A stretch of DNA of 64,000 nucleotides. Origin: Bog-473 sp963738135. GTDB taxonomy: Bacteria; Actinomycetota; Acidimicrobiia; Acidimicrobiales; RAAP-2. The stretch is from positions 978,204 to 1,042,203 of the forward strand of contig CAVTVK010000004.1 in assembly GCA_963738135.1 (NCBI GenBank). The letters are read 5' to 3'. The translations under genes were made by a program, and so were the position numbers. The notes beneath the pieces are model-generated. The model was not told the DNA's origin. It saw only the letters and a program-made list of their open reading frames with translations, and made no database searches. Below are positions 8,717 to 17,695 of the stretch, piece by piece. Every line of letters starts with the position of its first letter. Position 1 is the stretch's first letter.

Positions 8717-10073
8717 AGCGAGGTGCCCCGGGATCGTGTCCTCTCGAGGCAATCCCCCCTGCGGCGACCTCTTCGAATTCGAGCGAGACCGTGTCATCGA
8801 TCTCGTCGCGGGCCGCGGCCAGATCGGCCAGGTCCTCAACTGACCCGAACACGGCGCACACATTGGAGGCGCCGCCGATCGCCCAATCGAGGGCGTCGCC
8901 CTGCCGCTGGTTTCGCATCACGCTCGTCACATGGGGCAGCTCCGCCACGGCATCGAGACCCTCGACGGCGAGCAGCCGCGTCGCGGCCATGGGGGTCTGG
9001 ACCCACGCGAAATAGCCGACCCGAGGCCACTCCCCGTCCACGACGCGCGCCACGGTCGGATCGGTTGACATGTCTTGGCCCAGGGCCAGCCTCAGGAGCA
9101 GTGGAAGGATCGACACACCACCGGCCAGCTCCATCAACACATCGACGTTGCCACCGAGACGGCCGTTCACCTCGACCACGCGGGCCCCTTCCGGTGTGAG
9201 CTTCACGTCGACGTTGGAGATGCCATCGGTGATCCCCAGTGCTCGGACGGCGGCTTCGGCGGCCGCGAACAGAGCCGCCTCTGTCGTCGCGTCGACGTGG
9301 CTGGGAAGAAAGCACCCCCGGCCACGGAACGGCGGAGCGTGGCGAAACTTGCCCGTCGTGGCCAGGCGCCAGACCCGACCCCCCTGGGCCAAGAGCTCGA
9401 CTGCAAAGTCGTCCGCAAATGGACTGTCCCTGACCCGGTCGGCCAGATACTCCTCGACCAGAAGGCCGCCGTCCTGGCCACTGAACCGGGTCACGAGCTC
9501 CGCCAGCTCCCGGCCGTCGTCGGCCCTGGCCGTTGCCACGCTGCTTGTCCCTCGCCGCGGCTTGACCACCACCGGATAGCTGACGAGCTCGGCCAGTGCC
9601 GCCACGGCAGTGGCGAAGGCGTCTCCGTCGGGGCCGGGCACCGGCGCCTCCCAGATGGCGGGACCGGGTAGACCCGCTTCGCGGAGCGCGAGTCGCTGCA
9701 TGTACTTGTCCGCCAGGCGGTCGGCCGTCGCTGCGGAGTGGTAGACGAGAGAGAGTTGTGCGGCAAGGGCCGCCGTCAGCGGCATTTGTGTTTCCGCGAA
9801 CGTGAGGATGCCGGAGGGCGTGTGCGGCGCGAGTGCGCGAGCGATCGCCGTGTCGTCCAGGCCGGCGCGGTCGACGACGTCCCCGATGCGGCGCAGCAAC
9901 CGGATCAGCGGCCCCAAGACCGGGTCGCCACCATCGACCACCCAGACGAACCGACAGATTCCCGCGGCCGCCTCCGCAAGCACCAGCGGCGTGATGGAGG
10001 CGGCGTCGTAGACCAGGACGACACGAGGCAGGGCCGGTGACTCTCCGTCGTCAGTCGGTGTCACGTCGCCCAT
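8697..10073 (-). CDS. ATP-grasp enzyme
   Basis: The protein has 458 residues with an ATP-grasp domain at about 110-345. Visible elements are 'DKYMQRLALREAGLPGPA', the lysine strand 'YPVVVKPRRGTSSVATAR', the 'LLVEEYL' hinge, 'NVDVKLTPEGARVVEVNGRLGG' with the metal-binding Glu and Asn, and a preATP-grasp Rossmann part with 'RVVLVYDAASITPLVLAEAA'. Enzymes of this group join a carboxylate to an amine or similar nucleophile through an acyl phosphate. Beside an aminoacyl-carrier-protein operon, a role in making a peptide-like bond is plausible. The C-terminus 'RVGYFAWVQTP' onwards resembles the C-terminal domain of carboxylate-amine ligases such as biotin carboxylase-like enzymes. Confidence 0.82.
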   Translation of the reverse strand: MGDVTPTDDGESPALPRVVLVYDAASITPLVLAEAAAGICRFVWVVDGGDPVLGPLIRLLRRIGDVVDRAGLDDTAIARALAPHTPSGILTFAETQMPLTAALAAQLSLVYHSAATADRLADKYMQRLALREAGLPGPAIWEAPVPGPDGDAFATAVAALAELVSYPVVVKPRRGTSSVATARADDGRELAELVTRFSGQDGGLLVEEYLADRVRDSPFADDFAVELLAQGGRVWRLATTGKFRHAPPFRGRGCFLPSHVDATTEAALFAAAEAAVRALGITDGISNVDVKLTPEGARVVEVNGRLGGNVDVLMELAGGVSILPLLLRLALGQDMSTDPTVARVVDGEWPRVGYFAWVQTPMAATRLLAVEGLDAVAELPHVTSVMRNQRQGDALDWAIGGASNVCAVFGSVEDLADLAAARDEIDDTVSLEFEEVAAGGIASRGHDPGAPRFSDRER

Positions 10074-10183
10074 CCCGCTCCCGTCATCCTACGAAGCATC
10101 TTCGGAAAAACGCTAGCAACGATGGCGTTGCGGTCGATCATGGCGCACGACCCCCGCGCGGTGGCGGCCCGCTCATACCCGGC

Positions 10184-11863
10184 TCATGGCGCGGCGGGCA
10201 GGAGCGTGTCGAGCCACGCCGCGAGTGCGTTCACCATCGTCCCGCGTTCCCAATGGCGGTGCATGGGGTGGTCGAGGCCAGGCACCGTGGTGCACTCAAT
10301 CCGGCCATGGCGGAGGGCCCGTCGCCAGGCCCGGCCGGTTCGGTCCTGCAGGTACTCGAGACCGTCGTCGCCTTCGGCGAACAGAGCGAGAACCGGTGTC
10401 CGGCGACTCGCCAGTTGGTCCAACCATGTCGCCGCAGGAGGACGGCTCCCGAGCACATCGAGCACCGACCACACTCCTAGTGACCCGAGCTTCTTGTTGC
10501 GGCGGATCTCGGGCAGGCGACGGATCCTCGTCTCGGTCACGATGTCCGCCTCCACGGGGTCGCCCGGCTGCCAGTACAGCTGTGGATTGATGGCGATCAC
10601 ACCGTCGACGTCAACGCTCAGGGCGGCGCGCAGCCCGACCCAGGCTCCTGCGCAAAGCCCGGCCAGGACGATGCGCCGGTGCCCAAGTGCCCGCAGCGCG
10701 TCGACCGCCTCTCCCACCTCGCTGATGCCGTGCTGGGCATACGGCCGGCCGGGGGCATGGCCCCTGTCCGGGCTCTCGCCCCAGCCGGAAAAGTCCAGCC
10801 GCAGCGAGGTGAAGCCCGAGAGGGCCAGCTCCCGGGCATATTCCACCCAGGCCAGGCCCGGCCCGACGTGGTGCTCCGAGCCTGAGTTGAGCCAAACGAC
10901 GGTGCCGCGTGAACGACGGGCAGGCCGGGTCAAGATTCCGACCAGCCCAGCTGCCCCGAGGGCCATCACCTCTTCTTCCACGTCCCGGCCCCTCCAGGAG
11001 ATCGTTGCGGTCGTCCTCTGGTCCTGTACGACCGGCGCCGGTGGCCGCACCGCGCTCGGGCCGACCCAGCGACAGATCTCCTCGACGATGCCGTCGGCCA
11101 CCGTTGCGTACTCGGTCGGCCTGTCGAGCAGGAGTTCCGTCCCCGGACGCACAAGGTGGGCCGGGTCCGCCCCCAAGGTCCTGAGCCGATCGAGCAGGGC
11201 GGTGCTGGCTGGCTTGTCGGCACGGTCCACGACCAGCACCCTCGGAGCCGGGACATCGGAGAGGGTCGCCAGGTTGATGGCCGCCATATCGGCCAAGGTG
11301 TCCGCTGAGAACACGGAACCCGCCTGCACGACCCCACCGGATCGTCCGGGCGAGTCCGCGTCGTCGGGCACCGCGATCCCCAGCAGCTGCAGCTCGCTGA
11401 CGTAGCGGCGGCCGCGTATCACCGGCGCCCAGGCCACAACGGCATCGGCGTCCACAGCGTGACCCCGGAGAAGGGCGAAGGTGCCTCCGAGACGAAGGCC
11501 GACAACGATCAGACTGGTGGCGCCCCACGCCCGCAGCGTGTGAGCTGCCACATCGACACCCGTCTGCCATGCCTGGACGCGTGAGGAATCCCATTGGTCC
11601 CCCGCCGAATCCCCCGTGCCGTCGAAGTCGAAGCGCAACGCACGATGGCCACTCTCGGCCAGCCGTTCCGCCAACGTCCGCAGCGTCCGGTGCGCAGTCC
11701 AATATTCGTATCCCACCGGAGGCACGATCACCACACCGACGGCGCTCGTTCCGTCGACTGGCGCAGTGAGCCAGCCCATGAGCGGCCTTGAGGCAGGCCC
11801 GATCCACTGCCCTGTTGTCGCCACGGGATGGTGCGCCGTCGCTGTGTCGCTGCGGTCGGTCAT
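10184..11863 (-). CDS. Tandem alpha/beta hydrolase with altered nucleophile elbows
   Basis: The protein has 559 residues from the ATG at 11863 (GGAG 8-11 bases upstream); a GTG at 11875 is possible. It contains two alpha/beta-hydrolase domains. The first (about 30-275) begins with 'PPVGYEYWTAHRTLRTLAE' and 'LRFDFDGTGDSAG', as in hydrolases of exopolysaccharide and exosortase systems. Its nucleophile elbow is GLRLGG, with Arg in place of Ser. The second domain (about 300-555) has 'LRLDFSGWGESPD', the elbow GLCAGA with Cys in the Ser position, 'ALFAEGDDGLEYL' for the acid and 'GLDHPMHRHWER' for the His. The second domain may be active through Cys; the first probably is not. No signal peptide is present. 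Confidence 0.78.
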   Translation of the reverse strand: MTDRSDTATAHHPVATTGQWIGPASRPLMGWLTAPVDGTSAVGVVIVPPVGYEYWTAHRTLRTLAERLAESGHRALRFDFDGTGDSAGDQWDSSRVQAWQTGVDVAAHTLRAWGATSLIVVGLRLGGTFALLRGHAVDADAVVAWAPVIRGRRYVSELQLLGIAVPDDADSPGRSGGVVQAGSVFSADTLADMAAINLATLSDVPAPRVLVVDRADKPASTALLDRLRTLGADPAHLVRPGTELLLDRPTEYATVADGIVEEICRWVGPSAVRPPAPVVQDQRTTATISWRGRDVEEEVMALGAAGLVGILTRPARRSRGTVVWLNSGSEHHVGPGLAWVEYARELALSGFTSLRLDFSGWGESPDRGHAPGRPYAQHGISEVGEAVDALRALGHRRIVLAGLCAGAWVGLRAALSVDVDGVIAINPQLYWQPGDPVEADIVTETRIRRLPEIRRNKKLGSLGVWSVLDVLGSRPPAATWLDQLASRRTPVLALFAEGDDGLEYLQDRTGRAWRRALRHGRIECTTVPGLDHPMHRHWERGTMVNALAAWLDTLLPAAP

Positions 11864-12001
11864 CGCGCTCTCCACGGGGCCGGGTCACCTGTCACGTGGA
11901 GCATCAGCAGCGCATTGAGGCCGATCACGACGCGAACAGGGTGACGTTACTCCGCCAGTCCATCCCCGACCGGATGACGTCTCGTCGGCAGCATCCGGAT
12001 G

Positions 12002-13561
12002 TCAGCCCCGATCAGTGACCCGGGGATGGCGGGCATGCTGCCGGCGTTCCACGTGCTTGGCCTCGTACATCGCCTCGTCCGCCTGCCGCCGAAGCCTGTC
12101 GATGTCGCCGTTCTTGCCACAGCACGCGAACCCCACACTGACCGAGGTCCCGACTCCCTGCACCTTCACCCGGGACACCGCTTCGGTCATGCGGCCGGCG
12201 ACGCGACGCGCGATCGACTCGTCGGCGTCCGCCACGACAGCCAGGAACTCATCGCCACCCGTGCGGGCCAGGAGGTCTCCACCGCGCAAGACGCCGGCAG
12301 CGGCGCGCGCCACTGCGATGAGAATCTTGTCCCCGACGTCGTGCCCATGCGCGTCATTGATCACCTTGAGGTGGTCGATATCCAAGACGAGGATGCCCAT
12401 GGCGTTCGAGCGCCGGTCCCCGTCCAGGTAGATGGAGAGGCCGCGCCGGTTCGAGAGCCCGGTGAGGGGGTCCGTGTTCGCCTGTATCTCGAGCTCTTGG
12501 TGGGCGATTGCGTTGCCCAGGGCGAGTTCGACCACGTTGGCCATGGCGCGACAGCGGGCGAGGACGTCCTCGGAGAAGAGCGCCCCTTGGCTGCTGATCT
12601 GGAAGATGCCGTGCAGGTCGTCGTTCACCGTCACGGGTATGAGCGCGACGTCGGTAATGTCCATTTCGTCGTTGACCGAACGCAACGACGCGCCCATGGA
12701 TGTTCGGTCCACTCTGGTGACCAGGAGCTCGCTGGTGTCGACCACCGACCTCACATAGGGGTCGTCCTTCAAGAGGTAGCTGGTCGGCACGGTGCCCCGA
12801 CCGTCGGCAACCGCCTCCTGGGTCACGACGCCGTCGGAGACTCGCAGGTAGGAGGCGCCCCCGAACCCGCTCCCGGCAAGGTCGAACATGGCCAAAGTGC
12901 CCTGGGCGATCACATCTCGGGGGTCGCGCAGCAAGGTCAGGGATTGTGTGGCTCCGTTCATGAGCCGACCCAGGCGGGCGAGCTCCGCCGAGTCCTGCAC
13001 CTTCCCCTCCAAGCTTCTGCGGAGGTGGTGCACGGTGACGGCGACAACCGCCGCCACCGCTGCCCACAAGAAGAGTCGCCGCAGATCCGTGGCCGTGCTG
13101 CTCTGCACTGCCACGCCGACGGCCGCCAGACTGAGCACGGCCGCGCCGACGACGATCTCCGTGTACAGGATCGGGTAATAGAGCGCCATGCCGAGAACGG
13201 GGAGCAGAACCAGGGCCGAGAGGCCTCCGGCACTGCTCTGCATACTCGGGTCGGTGCCGCCCGAGATCAGCAGCAACGCCACCGAGACCAGGTAACCGAT
13301 GGTCGGGACGAGTATCGCCCAGCGAGGAGCGCGTGGCCAGGGTACGAAGACCGAGACAGCGCACACCGCCAAGATGGCCAGACTGGCCCAGTAGAGAGCG
13401 GGGTTGTTCGGGCCCGGCGGGAGGGCGGCACTGGCCTGCGCGACGCCCGCGAGACCGATGAAGATGAAGGACCGCACATAGAATTGGCGGCGGCGGGGTG
13501 CCTTTCCCGTCCTCCTCCTCCATGGCGGCCTCCGATGGCGCTCAATTCCAGCCCGTTGCAT
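12002..13561 (-). CDS. Membrane-bound GGDEF diguanylate cyclase with a GAF-like domain
   Basis: The protein has 519 residues. The first 170 hold five or six hydrophobic segments, among them 'SFIFIGLAGVAQASAAL', 'LVPTIGYLVSVALLLISGG' and 'LFLWAAVAAVVAVTVHHL'. A GAF-like sensory part (about 185-345) includes 'DVALIPVTVNDDLHGIFQ'. The GGDEF domain (about 355-510) has 'DPLTGLSNRRGL', 'LVLDIDHLKVINDAHGHDVGD' in part, and the active-site 'RTGGDEF' near residue 435. An RxxD inhibitory site (RGGD) lies five residues before it, so the enzyme should both make cyclic di-GMP and be inhibited by it. The first 25 residues are basic and the true start may lie further in. Confidence 0.88.
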   Translation of the reverse strand: MQRAGIERHRRPPWRRRTGKAPRRRQFYVRSFIFIGLAGVAQASAALPPGPNNPALYWASLAILAVCAVSVFVPWPRAPRWAILVPTIGYLVSVALLLISGGTDPSMQSSAGGLSALVLLPVLGMALYYPILYTEIVVGAAVLSLAAVGVAVQSSTATDLRRLFLWAAVAAVVAVTVHHLRRSLEGKVQDSAELARLGRLMNGATQSLTLLRDPRDVIAQGTLAMFDLAGSGFGGASYLRVSDGVVTQEAVADGRGTVPTSYLLKDDPYVRSVVDTSELLVTRVDRTSMGASLRSVNDEMDITDVALIPVTVNDDLHGIFQISSQGALFSEDVLARCRAMANVVELALGNAIAHQELEIQANTDPLTGLSNRRGLSIYLDGDRRSNAMGILVLDIDHLKVINDAHGHDVGDKILIAVARAAAGVLRGGDLLARTGGDEFLAVVADADESIARRVAGRMTEAVSRVKVQGVGTSVSVGFACCGKNGDIDRLRRQADEAMYEAKHVERRQHARHPRVTDRG

Positions 13562-13680
13562 CAGAACGTCGGCCGATCACCCGTTCCCCAGTTAGTGGCC
13601 ACAGCACGAATTGTCGAAATGGCGGTCGCCGCGGCGATCGATGGTCCGTCTGCACCCGTGACGCGAGGCTAGATGCTCGA

Positions 13681-14193
13681 TCACTCGGGAGTGGGGGTGG
13701 TGGATCCCGGACGGGTGCGCTCCGGTTCGGGTCCCACCGTGTCCCGCAACACATCGAGGAACGCAACCTGGCCCTTCACGAGCTTGCGCCGGGCGTCGTC
13801 GATTGGGACCCACTCGACCCGGTCCACTTCGGGAAACTCCCGGACCGTGCCAGAGCCCCTGGGCCATTCCAGCGCGAAGGTATTGCTCGACGAATGCGTG
13901 ATGTCGAGATCCCCCTCCAATGCCCACACGCTGACCCGCTTGCCGCCCGGTTGGCGGCGCTCCCCGAGGTACCGGGCCTGGCCCTCCGGTGCGATGAGGC
14001 CGACCTCCTCCTCGAACTCCCGGTAGGCGGCGTCGAGTGGATCCTCTCCGGTCAGGTATTCACCCTTGGGCACGGACCACGCGGCATCGTCCTTCCGCGC
14101 CCAGAACGGTCCGCCCGGGTGTGCGATCAGGACTTCGATCACGCCTCCGGGGGAAATGCGGTAGAGCAGCAAGCCTGCACTCGTCACACCCAT
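13681..14193 (-). CDS. NUDIX hydrolase
   Basis: The protein has 170 residues. It opens with 'SAGLLLYRISPGGVIEVLIAHPGGPFWARKD', broken here by the usual NUDIX first strands, followed by 'WSVPKGEY'. The NUDIX box reads 'GEDPLDAAYREFEEEVGL', in which the first conserved Glu is Ala but the REFEEEVG core is intact. The late strand 'VDRVEWVPIDDARRKLVKGQ' is typical. Such enzymes cleave nucleoside diphosphates linked to another group; this subfamily, with W-x-V-P-K-G, includes diadenosine polyphosphate and dinucleotide hydrolases. It stands alone, upstream and antiparallel to the LCP gene. Confidence 0.85.
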   Translation of the reverse strand: MGVTSAGLLLYRISPGGVIEVLIAHPGGPFWARKDDAAWSVPKGEYLTGEDPLDAAYREFEEEVGLIAPEGQARYLGERRQPGGKRVSVWALEGDLDITHSSSNTFALEWPRGSGTVREFPEVDRVEWVPIDDARRKLVKGQVAFLDVLRDTVGPEPERTRPGSTTPTPE

Positions 14194-14429
14194 GGGTCCG
14201 GTTCATCCTCCCACCGGGCCGTACCCTGCGTCGCCGCCACCGCCCACGAGAAGCAAACCCTCCGGAGTGTGGCCAGATCCCCCGGCTCACGGGCGCCGTC
14301 GGTGACCGGCCGGGAGCAGCGACGCTGGCTAGGCTCGTCGCGTTCCGGCTACCCCAACCGGAGCCAATCTCGGGGGCACGGGCGGTGACCGGAATTCCCG
14401 GTCGCACGTCTTGAACTGAACACAGCGCG

Positions 14430-16275
14430 ATGAGTCCTTCCAACCCCGAGAACGATCCCGTCCACAGCCGCCTTGAAGACCTCGGCCAACAGATCGACGA
14501 AGACGCTCCGGCACCGGACGTCGCCGCCCACGAAGCAGAGAACCCCGTCGAGATCGGTCTGCACGAACTCGGCCGCCAGATCGACGAGGCGAACAAAGCT
14601 GGTCGGCGCAGGAAGGGGAAAGGGGCAGACTCGGGCTCCGAACGCCGCGGGCCGGCGCATGCCCCCTCCCGCCGGCGGACCCGCAAGCGGACGCTGGCCT
14701 GGGTCGGAGGGACGGTCACATTGGCGCTCGTGCTGGTGGCCGGCGCGGCAGCGGGCTACGGCTGGTACCTCAATCATGAGATCCACCACATCGACCTGAG
14801 GAACCTCACCTCGGCGCCCGTGAAGGGCGACGACGCAGGTACCGAGAACATCCTCATGATCGGCTCAACCGACCGATGCGCGCTGAAGGTCCAGAACCCG
14901 GCCTACGGGCTGTGTTCTCAGGGCGTGAACGGTGTGAACAGCGACGTGGTCATGATCCTCCACCTCAACCCTACGAATCACTCGGTGTCGATCCTGTCCA
15001 TTCCCCGCGACCTCTTCGTCCCCAACGCCCGCTCCGACGGCGCCAACAAGATCGACGCTGCCTTGTACCAGGGGCCAGACCAATTGATCGCCGCCATCGA
15101 GGACGACTTCGGTATCCCGATCCAGCACTTCGTCGAGTTGAACTTCGACAGCTTCATCAACGTGGTCCAGGCACTCGGTGGCATAAAGATGTACTTTCCC
15201 GAACCGGTCTACGACGCCTACTCCGGGCTGAACATCCAAACCACCGGCTGCATCTCTCTGAACGGCACCCAGGCGCTCCAAGTCGTACGGGCCCGTCATC
15301 TTCAGTACAAGGGACCCGGGGTGACTACGACCAACCCTGCGTCGTGGCCTCAGGAGTCGCAGAGCGACATCGCGCGCATCCGTCGGGACCACGAGTTCCT
15401 GCGCGTCCTGGGCGCTGCCGTCAAAGCGAAGGGACTCAGCAACCCCGTGACCGATCAACAGCTTGTCTCCGGCGTGGTCGGACAGCTCACGGTCGACTCC
15501 GGCTTCTCGGCCTCCGACATGATCAGCCTTGTCCTCGGATATCACGACGTCGATGTGAGCAGCGCACCCCAGCTCACCGTGCCGGTCTCGGTGGACCAGT
15601 TCGGCAACTACGTGTACCAGGGGGAGCTACGGCGACATCGAATTCCCGGCCGAGCCGCAAGATCACAACGCGGTTGACCAGTTCCTCGGCCTGAAGTCGA
15701 GTGGCGAGAACACGTACTCGGGCGGCACCCTGCCGGCACCGTCGAACGTGACGGTGTCAGTGTTGAACGGATCCGGTGCCTACAACCAGGCGACGACAAC
15801 CGCCCAGAGCCTGCAGGCTCTTGGCTTCCATATCGGGACGATCGGCGACAGCCCACCCGTCGGCCGGGAGGCGGAAACGGTCGTGTACTACGCCTCCAAG
15901 ACGCCGGCCCAGCTGGCGGCAGCACAAGTGGTGGCCAATTCCCTCTCGGGGTCGGTCATCATGGCAATGGATCCGACGCAGGCGAAGGCCGGATCCCAGG
16001 TCACCGTCGTCACGGGCACCGACTTCTCGGTCAACGCTCAGGCAGCCACCACGACCACCGCGCCCGCCGGCGCGACTGCCCCGAGCAAACCACAACAACA
16101 ACAAACACACACAACCACAACCACAACCACAACCACAACCACAACCACAACCACCTCGGGCAACAGCGGTGCCACGGGAATCTCGAGTGCATTTCAGACG
16201 CCGACGCCGACGGTCGAATCGCTCCAGCCGTGGGATCCCCGATCGTGCACCCCGAGTGGGGGCGAGGGCTCCTGA
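14430..16275 (+). CDS. LytR-CpsA-Psr (LCP) family protein with LytR_C domain, frameshifted
   Basis: About 615 residues once a single extra G in the run at 15618-15624 is removed; the frame otherwise ends at 15677. A cytoplasmic acidic N-terminus (1-85) is followed by one membrane segment ('TLALVLVAGAAAGYGWYL'). The LCP domain has 'TENILMIGSTDR', 'NSDVVMILHLN', 'SILSIPRDLFV' and 'GANKIDAALYQGPDQLI', then the arginine-containing 'QALQVVRARHLQYKG'. The LytR_C domain starts at 'NVTVSVLNGSGAYNQA'. A threonine-rich tail encoded by an ACAACC repeat follows. LCP enzymes attach teichoic-acid or arabinogalactan-type polymers to peptidoglycan at the outer face of the membrane. Confidence 0.88.
16111..16154 (+). 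repeat. (ACAACC)n hexanucleotide repeat inside the LCP gene
   Basis: About seven tandem copies of ACAACC encode alternating Thr-Thr in the C-terminal tail of the LCP protein. Being a multiple of three bases, changes in copy number would only alter tail length. Confidence 0.9.
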
Positions 16276-16307
16276 TGCGACGACGTCCCCGACCGGGGAG
16301 CACCGCA

Positions 16308-17123
16308 TCAGGCGAAAATCTCGCCTCCGTTGGTGTCGAGCGCCTGACCCGTCATCGCTGAGGAGAGGTCCGAGGCGAGATAGACGATCGATCCCGCGAC
16401 GTCTTCATCGCTCGGGATCCGTCCGAGCGGAACCCGGGCGTTGAGCTCATCGATCACGACCTGGGCCGGGACCCCCCGTCCAGTCGACGTCATCTCGACG
16501 TAGATGTCGACCGACGGCCCCGCCATCCAACCGGGCACGACGGCGTTGACGCGAACCTTCGACGGACCCAGCTCGTAGGCGAGCACCCGCGTGGCCGTCA
16601 GCAAGGCGCCCTTCGAGATGGCATAGCCCCCCTGTGCGGGTTGGGGCTGCCGCGTCACCATGGACGCCACCATCACGACCGAACCACCGCCGCCGGCGCG
16701 CATGGCGGGCAGGGCCGCCCGGGTCATCTGCAGGGATCCGAAGAGATTGGTGTCCATGATCTTGCGCCACTGCGCCAAGTCGACGTCCTCGAAGCTCTGG
16801 AAGGCGTCGAAACGAAAGGCGTTGTTCACCAGGACGTCGATACCCCCGAACTCCTCCGTCCCGGCCGCCATCAGCCGGGCACAGGCCTCCGCGTCCGTGA
16901 TGTCGGTGGGCACGGCGATGGCGCGGGCCCCGAGAGAGGACACCTCTGCCAGTACCTCGTCGAGGGTGGACTGGCGTCGTGCGGCAAGCACCAGGTCGGC
17001 CCCGTGGGCGGCGAGGGCCTTGGCGGCCTGCCGGCCCAGTCCAGGGCCGACACCCGAGACCACGCACACCTTGCCCGACAACAGGCCGGCGCGGGCCGAC
17101 ACTCCGTTCTTCTCAGTCGTCAT
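16308..17123 (-). CDS. Short-chain dehydrogenase/reductase
   Basis: The protein has 271 residues from the ATG at 17123, a normal classical SDR length. The NAD(P)-binding glycine motif is 'GVGPGLG' near residue 25, 'DVLVNNAF' is the structural NNA(G) motif, and the catalytic residues are the serine in 'VVMVASMV' and 'YAISK'. 'VPGWMAGPS' is the usual PG motif after the active site. It has one-gene context, convergent with the LCP gene, so its substrate cannot be inferred; many actinobacterial relatives act on steroid- or lipid-derived alcohols. Confidence 0.88.
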   Translation of the reverse strand: MTTEKNGVSARAGLLSGKVCVVSGVGPGLGRQAAKALAAHGADLVLAARRQSTLDEVLAEVSSLGARAIAVPTDITDAEACARLMAAGTEEFGGIDVLVNNAFRFDAFQSFEDVDLAQWRKIMDTNLFGSLQMTRAALPAMRAGGGGSVVMVASMVTRQPQPAQGGYAISKGALLTATRVLAYELGPSKVRVNAVVPGWMAGPSVDIYVEMTSTGRGVPAQVVIDELNARVPLGRIPSDEDVAGSIVYLASDLSSAMTGQALDTNGGEIFA

Positions 17124-17224
17124 GGCCGCAGCGTAGGGCAGGCCGGGGCACGGGCGTTGTGCCATCCGCGCCGCTGTCACACGAGCCTGAGATGATCGGC
17201 ATCAGGGTTGAACAAGGGAGGGCC

Positions 17225-17551
17225 ATGGCCATTTGTTCGCACTGCGGCGGCGAGATGATGGAGGGGATCAGCTGCCTGACTGACCCGGTGATCATCGGCG
17301 GAAGGGCCTACGCCCCGATCCCCTGGGGCCAGGAGCTTCGGCCCAGACATCGCTACGAGCCCGAGGAGTGCCGAGACTGCGGAACTCCGTTGGGTGGGAT
17401 TCACCATCCCGGCTGCTGCATGGAGCGATGCCCGGCCTGCCACGGCCAGGCGATCGGATGCGACTGTATGCCCGAGGCTGATTGCACGTACGAAAGAGGG
17501 CGAACGGCGCGCTGCCGTTCACACGTCCTGCGGCGCGTCGGCTGGCACTGA
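17225..17551 (+). CDS. Small Cys-rich zinc-binding protein
   Basis: The protein has 108 residues; the ATG at 17225 follows the ribosome binding site GGGAGGG. It has several CxxC or similar pairs: 'CSHCGGEM' at the start, 'ECRDCGTPLGGIHHPGCCME', 'RCPACHGQAIGCDC' at the end. The pattern suggests two zinc ribbons. I have seen such short proteins scattered in actinobacterial genomes without a known function. It lies between the divergent SDR and the CoA-transferase genes. Confidence 0.65.
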   Translation: MAICSHCGGEMMEGISCLTDPVIIGGRAYAPIPWGQELRPRHRYEPEECRDCGTPLGGIHHPGCCMERCPACHGQAIGCDCMPEADCTYERGRTARCRSHVLRRVGWH

Positions 17552-17695
17552 CGGAGACCGCTCGGCGCGGCCCAGTCGATGCCGCCGGACTTCTCCACGG
17601 CCGTCTGGTTGGGAGCTCCGCTTGACCTCCCGGGTTGCCAGTCACAAAGGTGGACGGATGACCACTCCCGCCAGAGTTCCAGGACCACATTGAGC

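Noticed and set aside
11999..13672. Long open frame on the plus strand opposite the GGDEF gene
   Set aside because: The minus strand has membrane segments and an intact GGDEF motif; the plus-strand frame has none of a protein's features.
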